Source of the DNA: Microlunatus sagamiharensis
Lineage (GTDB): Bacteria > Actinomycetota > Actinomycetes > Propionibacteriales > Propionibacteriaceae
NCBI RefSeq assembly: GCF_900105785.1
Contig: NZ_LT629799.1
Coordinates: 2,356,001 to 2,420,000 of the forward strand
DNA length: 64,000 nt
Direction of reading: 5' to 3'
The translations under genes and the position numbers were made by a program. Positions 8,891 through 16,782 of the stretch are shown here, one piece after another. Below the pieces are notes generated by a model, which saw nothing but the letters and a program-made list of their open reading frames with translations, made no database searches and was not told the origin of the DNA. The number at the start of each line of letters is the position of its first letter. Positions within the stretch are counted from its first letter, which is position 1.

Positions 8891-9745
8891 GTGACCGACG
8901 CCGGGCAGGACGCCGAGCCGACCCCGCTGCCGGGCCCCTGGGAGGAGCTCGGGCCCGGCGCCTGGCGCTGCGTCGCCGAGCCGGACGCGGTGAACCTCGT
9001 CCTGCTCGCCGGGTCGGAGCGCGCGCTCCTCGTCGACACGGGCTCGACCCCTGCGCAGGGCCGGGCCGTCCGGGCCTCGGTCGCGTCGGTGACCGACGTC
9101 CCGCTCGAGGTCGTCGTGGTGACCCACGCGCACCGCGACCACGCCTTCGGCCTGGCAGCGTTCGACGACCTCACCACCGTCGGCCACGAGGACGTCGCCG
9201 CGTCCTTGGCCTCGCCGGACGCCCACGCCGACGCGGAGCGGCTCGGGCTCGCGCCGGCCGACCTCGTCGCCCCGAACCGTCCGATCGTGCTCGCCGCGGC
9301 CTTCGACCTGGGCGGGCGCCGCGTCGAGGTCGCCCACATCGGCCGGGGCCACACCGGCGCCGACCTGGTCGTGGTCGTGCCCGACGCGGACCTCGTCGTC
9401 GCCGGCGACCTCGTCGAGCAGGCCGGTCCGCCGGCCCTGGGCCCGGACTCCTACCTGCACGAGTGGCCGGTCACGCTCGACGGCGTCATCGGCCTGATGA
9501 CCGGCGCGACCCGAGCCGTCCCCGGTCACGGCGAGCCGGTCGACCGGCCCTTCGTCTACGAGCAGCGGGGCCGGCTCGCGTCGGTCGCCGGGCAGGTCCG
9601 GCACCTCGCCGAGACCGGCGTCGGGGTGGACGAGGCGGCCGAGCAGGAGTGGGCGTACCCGTACGCGGTCCTCGCCGCCGGGCTGCCCACGGCCTTCGCG
9701 CAGCTGGGTCCCGTGGCGCCGCGCCGCACCCTGCCACTGGCCTGA
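8891..9745 (+). CDS. MBL-fold (metallo-beta-lactamase superfamily) hydrolase
   Basis: 284 residues with the metal-binding motif [10 protein letters not shown] (HxHxDH, about residues 79-88). Later metal ligands are in [18 protein letters not shown] and AVPGHGEP. The group is close to glyoxalase II-like and quinoprotein-relative-like hydrolases; the true substrate is unknown. The GTG at 8891 was chosen because upstream codons would run through CIRCE. CAGTGT lies 6 bp upstream, suggesting leaderless transcription. Since that hexamer overlaps CIRCE, heat-shock control by HrcA is possible. Confidence 0.85.
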   Translation: MTDAGQDAEPTPLPGPWEELGPGAWRCVAEPDAVNLVLLAGSERALLVDTGSTPAQGRAVRASVASVTDVPLEVVVVTHAHRDHAFGLAAFDDLTTVGHEDVAASLASPDAHADAERLGLAPADLVAPNRPIVLAAAFDLGGRRVEVAHIGRGHTGADLVVVVPDADLVVAGDLVEQAGPPALGPDSYLHEWPVTLDGVIGLMTGATRAVPGHGEPVDRPFVYEQRGRLASVAGQVRHLAETGVGVDEAAEQEWAYPYAVLAAGLPTAFAQLGPVAPRRTLPLA

Positions 9746-9870
9746 GGGCGGCCCGCAGGACCGGGCCCAAGGACGCGGGCAGGAGATCCGGGACCCGTTG
9801 CATCCGCAGCGGCATCTCGTGCGCAGGACCAGGCACAGGCAAGCCCAGCCCCGCCCCACCTGGAGGTCCG

Positions 9871-10704
9871 ATGCCCACGCCCGCCCGTTCCCGACTGATC
9901 CGGGGTTCCCTCGCCCTGGCCGTCACGTCCGGCGCCCTGCTGCTGCCCGCCACCAGCGCTCAGGCCGCCGACACCGCCACCGTCTCGATCCTGCACGCCG
10001 TCCCCGGCGCGACCGTCGACGTCTACGCCAACGGCGAGGAGCTGCTCAGCGACTTCGAGCCCGGCACCCTGACCGACCCGCAGCAGCTGCCCGCCGGCAC
10101 CTACGACCTCAAGGTCGTCGCGGCCGGCGACGGCGCCGACGGCAACGCCGTGGCCGAGCTGGAGGACGCCGAGGTCCCGGCCGGCGCGAACGTCACCGTC
10201 GTCGCCCACCTCAACGCCTCGGGCGACCCGCGCCTGACCGCGTACGCCAACGACACCTCCGGCCTCGACGCCGGCCAGGCGCGCCTGATCGTGCGCCACG
10301 ACGCCGCGGCCCCGGCCGTGGACGTCCGCGCGAACGAGGAGGTCGCCTTCAGCGGCCTCGAGAACCCCGACGAGGACAGCGCCGACCTCGACGCCGGCAC
10401 GATCAGCGCCGACGTGGTCCTGGCCGGGGAGAGCGACCCGGTCATCGGCCCGGCCGACGTGGACCTCGAGGAGGGCACGACCACCATCGTGTACGCCTGG
10501 GGCTCCGCCGAGGACGACAACCTCGACCTGGCCGTGCAGACGATCAGCGGCATGGGCGGCAACCCGGGCGGTGTCCCCGGCGGCTCCGGCGGCCAGGCGG
10601 CGATGAGCTCCCCGCTCGCGCTCGGCGCCTTCGGCCTGGGCCTGGTCGGCCTCGTGCTGGCCGGCACCCGGATGGCCGCGCGGACCCGGACCGTCCGGGC
10701 CTGA
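9871..10704 (+). CDS. Exported DUF4397 domain protein with C-terminal membrane anchor
   Basis: 277 residues. A signal peptide covers about 1-32 (basic start, hydrophobic core, ATSAQAAD cleavage region). Two beta-rich DUF4397 repeats follow, each with a V(S/R)-x-HAVPGATVDVYAN-like opening (the second reads IVRHDAAAPAVDVRAN). A glycine-rich linker (GMGGNPGGVPGGSGG) leads to a membrane helix at about 245-265 and a basic tail. There is no LPxTG motif although a sortase gene follows. The ATG has a GGAGG site 6 bp upstream. The protein is probably a surface protein; function unknown. DUF4397 genes beside class F sortases recur in actinobacteria, which supports a functional pair. Confidence 0.88.
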   Translation: MPTPARSRLIRGSLALAVTSGALLLPATSAQAADTATVSILHAVPGATVDVYANGEELLSDFEPGTLTDPQQLPAGTYDLKVVAAGDGADGNAVAELEDAEVPAGANVTVVAHLNASGDPRLTAYANDTSGLDAGQARLIVRHDAAAPAVDVRANEEVAFSGLENPDEDSADLDAGTISADVVLAGESDPVIGPADVDLEEGTTTIVYAWGSAEDDNLDLAVQTISGMGGNPGGVPGGSGGQAAMSSPLALGAFGLGLVGLVLAGTRMAARTRTVRA

Positions 10705-10770
10705 GCGTGCGGCAGGACGACGCGGTGACGCGTGCCGCACGGGTCGGGCCCGCGAGGACCCGGTGACCCG

Positions 10771-11484
10771 GTGACGCTCGCCACCGCACGACGGGGCGGC
10801 TGGCTGTGGCCGGCCGTCCTCGTCGTGTCCGCGCTCCTGCTCGCGGTGGCCGGCCACCAGCTCTTCACCCCGCGCAGCGTGGCGGCCGACGTGCCCGTGA
10901 CCACGACGGTCGAGGACCCGGCCGGTACGCCGTCCGTAACCCCCTCACCCTCCCCGTCCGCCTCGTCGTCGCCGACGGGGCGGGCGTCCGGGCCGCGCTG
11001 GACCACCCGGCCGGCCGCGCCGCGACCGGCCCCCGAGGTCGTGCCGCCCGAGCGGCTCCTCGCCCGCTCGGTCGGGCTGGACCTGCCCGTCGTGGCCGAG
11101 GGCGTCGACGACCGCGGCCAGATGGCCCTGCCCGAGCGGCCCACCGAGCTCGGCTGGTACCGCTTCGGACCCACGCCGGCCGACCGCCGCGGCGCCGTGG
11201 TCCTTGCCGGTCACGTCGACAGCGAGCGCTACGGCGCCGGACCCCTGGAGCGCGCCGCCGGCCTGGAGAAGGGCGACCGCATCGAGGTGCGCGACCGTGC
11301 GGGCCGCACCACCACGTACGCGGTCGGCGCCGTCCAGCGGATCCGCAAGGCCGACTTCTCCCCCGACGACGTCTTCTCCCGGTCCGGGAAGCCCGTGCTG
11401 CGCCTGATCACCTGCGGCGGGCCCTACGAGCCGAGGCGCGGCGGCTACCAGGACAATCTCGTCGTGACGGCGGAGCGCCGGTGA
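10771..11484 (+). CDS. Class F sortase
   Basis: 237 residues. One N-terminal membrane helix (about 9-28) is followed by a Pro/Ser/Thr-rich spacer (about 50-90) and a sortase domain. The catalytic His is in VVLAGHVDS and the Cys in LRLITCGG; a conserved Arg follows near the end. Sortases cut a sorting signal and join the protein to the cell wall or another protein outside the membrane. The natural substrate should be the preceding DUF4397 protein, yet that protein has no classical sorting motif. The GTG at 10771 is the best start but has only a weak, distant GAGGA. The stop overlaps the sigma-factor start (GTGA), coupling the two. Confidence 0.88.
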   Translation: MTLATARRGGWLWPAVLVVSALLLAVAGHQLFTPRSVAADVPVTTTVEDPAGTPSVTPSPSPSASSSPTGRASGPRWTTRPAAPRPAPEVVPPERLLARSVGLDLPVVAEGVDDRGQMALPERPTELGWYRFGPTPADRRGAVVLAGHVDSERYGAGPLERAAGLEKGDRIEVRDRAGRTTTYAVGAVQRIRKADFSPDDVFSRSGKPVLRLITCGGPYEPRRGGYQDNLVVTAERR

Positions 11485-12269
11485 GCGCCGAGGTCGCGGG
11501 CGCGCAGCCGTCCCCGCTGGTGCCCGTCGTGCAGGAGCTGGGCCGGCGGGCCGTCGAGCGGGTGGTCGGGACGGAGGACGCAGACCGTACGGGGCCGGAG
11601 GACCGGACCGTAGGGGTGCACGGCGCGGACGGGGAGGGGCGGGCGGACGAGGTGGTCGGCGAGCTCGGGGCGGACCCCGGGGTGGACCTCGGGGTGGACC
11701 TCGGGGTGGACCTCGGGGTGGAGGAGGCGCGCATCGCGCGCGGGTTCGCCGCGGGCGACCGCGCGTGCCTCGAGGAGGCCTACCGCCGCTGGGCCCCGCT
11801 GGTCCACACCCTCGCGCGCCGCGAGCTGCGCCGGACGGTCGACGCCGAGGACGTGACGCAGCAGGTCTTCGTCAGCGCGTGGCGCAGCCGCGCCGACTAC
11901 TCCCCCGGCCGCGGGAGCCTCCCGGGCTGGCTGGTCGGCATCACCCGCCACCGGCTCCTCGACCACCACCGCCGCCAGCAGCGCCAGCAGCGCCTGGCCA
12001 GCACCCTCGAGGACGAGGCCGTCGTCGCGTGGGGACCGTCGGTCCCGACCACCGACGAGGAGCTGGACCGGCTGCTCATCGCCGCCGAGATCGCGCAGCT
12101 GCCCGATCCGCGCGGCACGATCCTCCGAATGGCCTTCTGGGAGGGCTACACCTACCCGCAGATCGCCGACGGGCTCGACCTGCCGCTCGGCACCGTCAAG
12201 AGCCACGTGCGCCGTACGCTGCTGCACCTGCGGGACCGGCTGAGGGAGGCGAGGACGTGGAGCACCTGA
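11481..12269 (+). CDS. ECF (sigma-70 family) RNA polymerase sigma factor
   Basis: 262 residues. Region 2 (about 95-160) contains DAEDVTQQVFVSAWRSRADY and region 4 (about 205-255) contains MAFWEGYTYPQIADGLDLPLGTVKSHVRR. The domains match the SigK-like ECF group. The first 80 or so residues are extra: acidic, poorly ordered, with a short GVDL repeat. The GTG start overlaps the sortase stop. The RskA-type anti-sigma gene follows with a 13-bp overlap, the usual sigma/anti-sigma pairing. It probably drives its own cluster in response to an envelope signal, which is inference. Confidence 0.9.
   Translation: MSAEVAGAQPSPLVPVVQELGRRAVERVVGTEDADRTGPEDRTVGVHGADGEGRADEVVGELGADPGVDLGVDLGVDLGVEEARIARGFAAGDRACLEEAYRRWAPLVHTLARRELRRTVDAEDVTQQVFVSAWRSRADYSPGRGSLPGWLVGITRHRLLDHHRRQQRQQRLASTLEDEAVVAWGPSVPTTDEELDRLLIAAEIAQLPDPRGTILRMAFWEGYTYPQIADGLDLPLGTVKSHVRRTLLHLRDRLREARTWST
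11679..11722 (+). repeat. 12-bp tandem repeat inside the sigma-factor gene
   Basis: Three exact copies of GGGGTGGACCTC and a partial fourth, in frame, coding for GVDLGVDLGVDLGVE. The unit is a multiple of three, so copy-number change would lengthen or shorten the N-terminal tail without a frameshift. Confidence 0.85.
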
Positions 12270-12943
12270 GCGCGGAGCGCATCGCGGCGATCGCCTCCGA
12301 CCTCGGGCCCGGACCGATGGCGGCCGAGGCCGGTCACCTGGCCCGCTGCCGCGCCTGCAGCGACGACGTCGAGGAGCTCGCCGCGGTGACGAGCGGGGTC
12401 CGCGACGCCTCGGGGACGACGCTGCGCCCGCCGCACCCCGACGTCTGGGCCGCGATCGACGCGGAGGTGGGCGGGAGCGCCGCGACCCGTCGGCCACGCG
12501 CGTGGCTCCCCGTGGCCGTGGCCGCCGCCGCGGGCCTCGTCGTGGGCGCCGGTGCCGTGCTGGGCGTGCAGGCGCTGCGCGACGGGGGCGGCGGGTCCGG
12601 CACGGTGCTCGCCCGCACCGACCTGGCCGCGCTGCCCGGGCAGAGCGGTGAAGGTTCGGCGGAGCTGGTCCGGGCCAGCGACGCGCTCCAGCTCCGGGTG
12701 CACGCGAGCCTCCAGGGCTCGCCCGGCGCCGAGTACCACGAGGTCTGGCTGATCAACAGCGACGGGAAGCGGATGTACGCCCTCGGCGTGCTGCCGTCCT
12801 CGGGCGACGCCAGCTACTGGCTGCCGGCGCCGCTGGACCAGCAGCTCGACGGCTACTCCACCGTCGACATCTCCCTCGAGCCCGACGACGGCGACACCGC
12901 GCACTCGCAGCTCAGCCTCGTCCGGGGCACCCTCCCCGGCTGA
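12257..12943 (+). CDS. Anti-sigma factor, RskA family
   Basis: 228 residues. The N-terminus has a zinc-binding anti-sigma motif HLARCRACSDDVEEL (H-x3-C-x2-C, about residues 27-41). One membrane helix is at about 78-100, and the outer part is an RskA C-terminal domain (EYHEVWLINSDGKRMYALGVL). It should hold the adjacent sigma factor at the membrane until proteolysis releases it. The GTG start overlaps the end of the sigma gene and is preceded by GGAGGCGAGGA. Outer-domain relatives respond to redox or envelope signals. Confidence 0.9.
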   Translation: MEHLSAERIAAIASDLGPGPMAAEAGHLARCRACSDDVEELAAVTSGVRDASGTTLRPPHPDVWAAIDAEVGGSAATRRPRAWLPVAVAAAAGLVVGAGAVLGVQALRDGGGGSGTVLARTDLAALPGQSGEGSAELVRASDALQLRVHASLQGSPGAEYHEVWLINSDGKRMYALGVLPSSGDASYWLPAPLDQQLDGYSTVDISLEPDDGDTAHSQLSLVRGTLPG

Positions 12944-12978
12944 GTCGCGCGACGGACCCGCGGCGCTATCGTCCGAGG

Positions 12979-13824
12979 ATGATCCTGGTGACGGGGGCCA
13001 GCGGCAACGTGGGCCGGCAGGTGGTCGAGCAGCTGGTGGCGGCGGGCGAGCCGGTCCGCGCCCTGAGCCGTGACCCTGCGCGCACCGAATGGCCGGACGG
13101 GGTGGAGACCGTCGCGGGCGACCTCGTCGGCGGGGTACCGACGGAGGCGTTCAACGGTGTCCGGGCCCTGCACCTCTTCCCCGCACCTGAGGGCGTCGAC
13201 GCCGTCGTGGCCGCGGCGGTGGCCGCCGGGGTCGTGCACGTCACGGTGCTGTCCTCCCTGTCGGCGAGCTGGGAGACCGACAGCCCGCTGCAGCGCCGTC
13301 ACACCGTCGTCGAGCGCGCGGTGGAGGGCTCGGGCCTCGGGTGGACCCACCTGCGGCCCGGGATGTTCATGACCAACACCCTGGCCTGGGCGCCGGCGGT
13401 CAGGGCGGGCGAGCCCGTGCGGGCGCCGTTCGGGGACTCGGTCGCCGCTCCCGTGCACGAGGCCGACATCGCTGCCGTCGCCGTCGCGGCGCTGCTCGAC
13501 CCCGCCCGGCACGCCGGCGCGGTGCACGAGCTGTCCGGCCCGGAGGCGCTCAGCCAGCGCGACCGGGTGCGGGTCCTCGGCGAGGTGCTCGGGCGCGAGG
13601 TGCGCTTCGAGGAGCAGAGCCGGGCGGAGGCGCGCGCCGACCTGCTGCGCAACCCCTGGATGAACGAGCAGCTCGCCGACTCGCTGCTCGCCATGCAGGA
13701 GCGCACCGTCGGCGTGCGCGACGGCCTCGTCCTCCCGGCCGTCGACGAGGTCCTCGATCGCCCCGGGCGGAGCTTCGCCGAGTGGGTCGCCGACCACCGC
13801 GAGGCCTTCACCGGCCCCGTCTGA
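12979..13824 (+). CDS. NmrA/SDR-type NAD(P)-binding protein
   Basis: 281 residues. The N-terminal Rossmann motif VTGASGNVGRQVVEQL binds NAD(P). The atypical short-chain dehydrogenase fold lacks a YxxxK pair, as in NmrA-like redox sensors and NAD(P)H:quinone oxidoreductase relatives. It may be a cytosolic reductase or dinucleotide sensor; the substrate is unknown. TATCGT lies 6 bp before the ATG, pointing to leaderless transcription, although CCGAGG could also act as a weak ribosome-binding site. Confidence 0.82.
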   Translation: MILVTGASGNVGRQVVEQLVAAGEPVRALSRDPARTEWPDGVETVAGDLVGGVPTEAFNGVRALHLFPAPEGVDAVVAAAVAAGVVHVTVLSSLSASWETDSPLQRRHTVVERAVEGSGLGWTHLRPGMFMTNTLAWAPAVRAGEPVRAPFGDSVAAPVHEADIAAVAVAALLDPARHAGAVHELSGPEALSQRDRVRVLGEVLGREVRFEEQSRAEARADLLRNPWMNEQLADSLLAMQERTVGVRDGLVLPAVDEVLDRPGRSFAEWVADHREAFTGPV

Positions 13825-13862
13825 GGCCGCAGGGGAGCGGTTCAGGCGACCCGGACGGGTCG

Positions 13863-13868
13863 TACGCT
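13863..13868 (+). promoter_or_regulatory. -10 element of the DUF3592-like gene
   Basis: TACGCT, 6 bp before GTG 13875. Identical in sequence and spacing to the hexamer before the DUF3097 gene (21130-21135). Confidence 0.45.
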
Positions 13869-13874
13869 CCCCTC

Positions 13875-14291
13875 GTGACCCTCACCCAGGGCGCGTGGCT
13901 GGTCTCGCTGGGGCTGGTGCTCTTCGGCGCGTTCTTCCTCCTAATCGGCATCCGGACGGTCCGCGCGGACAGCCGGCGCCGCCGGACCTGGCGCCCCTAC
14001 CCCGGCGAGGTCGTCGCGACGGACTGGGACGGCGAGCAGACCCGGTGCCAGGTCGCCTACCGCCGGGCGGACGGCACCACGGCGCTCTTCTGGAACACCT
14101 CCACCTCGACGGTCGTGCGCGACCCGCTCGGTCGCCCCGTCCAGGTGCTGGAGAACCCGGCCGACCCCCACGAGGCGGTCGTCGCCTCCGGGATCGTCAG
14201 CGGCGACCTGGTCGGCACGGTCTTCGCCGTGGTGGGCGGCGTCATCGTCGCGGCCGGCGTGGTCGTGGCCGCGGTGCTCCTCAGCCGCTAG
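13875..14291 (+). CDS. Small membrane protein, DUF3592-like
   Basis: 138 residues with a helix at about 8-28 and another at about 113-135, flanking a beta-rich middle (PYPGEVVATDWDGEQTRCQVAYRRADG). This layout matches DUF3592 proteins, whose function is unknown. The GTG start follows TACGCT by 6 bp (13863-13868), the leaderless layout. It is convergent with the response regulator; the gap is 10 bp. Confidence 0.6.
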   Translation: MTLTQGAWLVSLGLVLFGAFFLLIGIRTVRADSRRRRTWRPYPGEVVATDWDGEQTRCQVAYRRADGTTALFWNTSTSTVVRDPLGRPVQVLENPADPHEAVVASGIVSGDLVGTVFAVVGGVIVAAGVVVAAVLLSR

Positions 14292-14301
14292 GGGTGACGG
14301 C

Positions 14302-14973
14302 TCAGCGAACCAGCCCCGACTGGTAGGCGACGACGACGAGCTGGGCGCGATCCCGGGCGCCGAGCTTGGTCATCACCCGGCTGACGTGCGTCCGGGCGGT
14401 GGCCGGGCTGACGACGAGGCGGGTGCCGATCTCGTCGTTGCTCAGGCCCTCGCCGATCAGGCCGAGGACCTCGCGCTCGCGCTCGGTCAGGTCGCTCAGC
14501 CGGGGGTGGCCGCGCCGGGCCGGCGCGCTCCGGGCGAAGGAGTCGATCACGCGCCGCGTCACCGAGGGCGACAGCAGCGACTCCCCCGCCGCCGCCAGCC
14601 GGACCGCGCGCAGCATGTCGGCCGGCTCGGAGTCCTTGACCAGGAAGCCGGCCGCACCCGCCTGCAGCGCGTCGAAGACGTGCTCGTCGGTCTCGAAGGT
14701 CGTCAGCACCACGACCCGTACGCCGGCCAGCGTCGGGTCCGCGGCGATCGCCCGCATGGCCTCGATCCCGTCCAGCCGCGGCATCCGGATGTCCATCAGG
14801 GCGACGTCGGGACGCACCCGACGCACCAGGTCGAGCGCCGCCCGGCCGTCCTCGGCCTCGCCGACGAGCTCGAGGTCGTCCTCGGAGCCGATCAGGGTGC
14901 GCAGCCCCATTCGCACCAGCGGCTGGTCGTCGACCACGACGACCCGGACACGGGAGGCGCCTGCGTCGCTCAC
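14302..14973 (-). CDS. NarL/LuxR-family response regulator
   Basis: 223 residues. The receiver domain (1-120) has the acidic pair in VVVDDQPLVR, the phosphoacceptor Asp in VALMDIRMP (about D58) and the Lys in FLVKDSEP. A LuxR helix-turn-helix ends the protein (LTEREREVLGLIGEGLSNDEI to ATARTHVSRVMTKLGA). The GTG start overlaps the kinase stop (GTGA), so the kinase and regulator are coupled. DNA targets are unknown. Confidence 0.94.
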   Translation of the reverse strand: MSDAGASRVRVVVVDDQPLVRMGLRTLIGSEDDLELVGEAEDGRAALDLVRRVRPDVALMDIRMPRLDGIEAMRAIAADPTLAGVRVVVLTTFETDEHVFDALQAGAAGFLVKDSEPADMLRAVRLAAAGESLLSPSVTRRVIDSFARSAPARRGHPRLSDLTEREREVLGLIGEGLSNDEIGTRLVVSPATARTHVSRVMTKLGARDRAQLVVVAYQSGLVR

Positions 14974-16199
14974 GAGGTGACCTCGGCGCCGACGAGCGGC
15001 AGCCGGGCCCGGACGACCAGGCCGCGTCGCGGGCCGGGGACGACCTCGACCTCGCCGCCGAGCGCCGCGGCCCGCTCGCGCATCCCGCGGATCCCGTTGC
15101 CCTCCGCGACGACCGCGCCCGGGCCCTCGTCGGCGACCTCGACGACCAGCGCGTCCGGGCGCCGTTCGACCCGGACGCTCGCGCCGGCGCCGTCGGCGTG
15201 GCGGACCACGTTGGTCAGGGCCTCCTGCACGATCCGGAACGCCGCCTGGTCCACCGCGGCGGGCAGCGGCGTGCCGTCGCCGTGGTCGTCCCGGACGACG
15301 CTCACCGGGCGGCCGGCGGTGCCCAGCGCCGCGACGAGGTCGTCGAGCCGCGCGAGCCCGGCGACCGGCGAGCGCGGCTCGGCCTCGCGGAACATGCCCA
15401 GCGTCGTCCGCAGCTCGGCGAGGGCGTCGCGGCTGGAGCGCCGGATCGCCTCCAGCGCCGCCGTCACCTCGGCCGGGACGCCCGCCCCGTCCTGCTTGTC
15501 GAGGACGTGCAGCGCGACCCCGGCCTGCATGGTAACCACCGACAGGCTGTGCCCGACGACGTCGTGCACCTCGCGCGCCACCCGCAGCCGCTCCTCGTAC
15601 GCGCTGCGGCGCACCTCCTCCGCCCGCTCGCGCCGCTCGACCTCGCGCCGGCTGCGGCGCAGCAGGACGAGCAGCACCGGCGCGACGGCGAGGGCGAGGG
15701 CCATCACCAGCTCGGCGTAGACCACGGGCTCGAGCACGCCGAGGTAGGCCTCGTCGTGGTGCGCAGCCAGGACCGCGGGGACCAGGAGCGCCAGCAGCCA
15801 CGCCCAGCGCCGGACCGGCAGCGCGACGGCCATCGGGTAGACGGTGAGCGCGAGGGCCAGCAGCGCCGGCGCGAAGAACGACGTCGTCGCGAAGAAGCCG
15901 CCGACCCCGACGACGCTCGCCACGAAGGCGGTGCGCGGCCGTGCCCGGCGCAGCGCGACGCCGAGGGCCAGCAGGAGCAGGAACGGTGCGGCCGTCCAGG
16001 GCACCGAGGTCGTGGTCCAGGGCCCGTCCGGTCCGCGGCCGCCGCCGGCCGGCCCGCCGAAGCGCGGCCCCCGCCCGTCGCGGTCGCCCGCCTGGCCGTC
16101 CGGGTCCTGCCAGGGCACGTGCGCCGCGGCCCAGCAGAACCAGGCGATCCCGAGCCCGAGGGCGGCGTTGAGCAGCAGCACGCGACGGGCGTGGCTCAC
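14970..16199 (-). CDS. Two-component sensor histidine kinase (HisKA_3 type)
   Basis: 409 residues. Several membrane helices lie in the N-terminal 170 residues, with a glycine-rich extracytoplasmic loop between the first two (about 35-60). The dimerisation domain has the phosphorylated His in REVHDVVGHSLSVV (about H218). The HATPase domain has DEGPG and GIRGMRERAAALGGEV. This is the usual partner of NarL-type regulators and it precedes one with a 4-bp overlap. The signal is unknown. The first codon (ATG, 16199) is preceded by GGAGGAGC. Confidence 0.93.
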   Translation of the reverse strand: MSHARRVLLLNAALGLGIAWFCWAAAHVPWQDPDGQAGDRDGRGPRFGGPAGGGRGPDGPWTTTSVPWTAAPFLLLLALGVALRRARPRTAFVASVVGVGGFFATTSFFAPALLALALTVYPMAVALPVRRWAWLLALLVPAVLAAHHDEAYLGVLEPVVYAELVMALALAVAPVLLVLLRRSRREVERRERAEEVRRSAYEERLRVAREVHDVVGHSLSVVTMQAGVALHVLDKQDGAGVPAEVTAALEAIRRSSRDALAELRTTLGMFREAEPRSPVAGLARLDDLVAALGTAGRPVSVVRDDHGDGTPLPAAVDQAAFRIVQEALTNVVRHADGAGASVRVERRPDALVVEVADEGPGAVVAEGNGIRGMRERAAALGGEVEVVPGPRRGLVVRARLPLVGAEVTS

Positions 16200-16353
16200 G
16201 CTGCTCCTCCTGCTGTGGGCACGTCCCGACCCTAGGCGAGCGAGGGCCTCCGAGCGTCCCCCCTGGCGCGTACCCGGCGTACGTCAGGAGGCGTACGCAG
16301 GGTGTCGCCCGTCGCCCGATGTGCGCGGGGCCGCAGCGACGGAGGGTGGGGTC

Positions 16354-16691
16354 ATGCCACCACACGGACCCGGCCTCGGCCCCGACGCCGCCGCCCAGCA
16401 CGCCCAGTGGGCCGCCCACGGCGGACCCTTCCCCTTCCTCGGAGGTCTGATGTTCCTGCTCTTCCTGCTCCTGCTCGGCGCCACGTTCTTCTACCTCCGC
16501 CGCAGCGGTCGCCTGGACGGGCTGGCGCTCGGGGTCGCGCGAAGACCCCCGAGCACGAGGCGCGCGAGATCCTCGCGACCCGCTTCGCCACCGGGGACCT
16601 GTCCAGCGACGAGTTCCTGGAGCGCGCCAGCGTCCTCAACTGGACCCCGGGCGTCGAGCCGCTCCCGGTCCCGCGCAAGGGCCGTCGCTGA
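16354..16691 (+). pseudogene. SHOCT-domain membrane protein split by a frameshift
   Basis: The ATG at 16354 has a GGAGGG site 7 bp upstream. The first frame gives a His/Pro-rich start, a membrane helix (GLMFLLFLLLLGATFFYL) and a basic turn to about base 16539. The clear SHOCT domain that should follow (EAREILATRFATGDLSSDEFLERASVL) is in a different frame from base 16539 to the stop at 16691. One missing base near 16537-16542, within the run GTCGCGCGAAGACC, would join them. Either the gene is broken, or this is a sequencing error, or there is programmed slippage; error or recent mutation is most likely. SHOCT tails are common on short membrane proteins and their role is unclear. Confidence 0.65.
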
Positions 16692-16770
16692 CCCTTCCCG
16701 GTGCTCGCGCTGAGCAGTCCGGGGGATCGGTCCCGCGCTGCGGCGCGCCCTCGGTCGCGTCGCGCACCGC

Positions 16771-16776
16771 TAGAGT
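16771..16776 (+). promoter_or_regulatory. -10 element of the LacI gene at 16783
   Basis: TAGAGT, 6 bp before ATG 16783. No ribosome-binding site is present in the 6-bp gap. Confidence 0.45.
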
Positions 16777-16782
16777 CCGCCA

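Noticed and set aside
11679-11722. Tandem repeat as a CRISPR array
   Set aside because: The unit is 12 bp with no spacers and lies in frame inside a sigma-factor gene.
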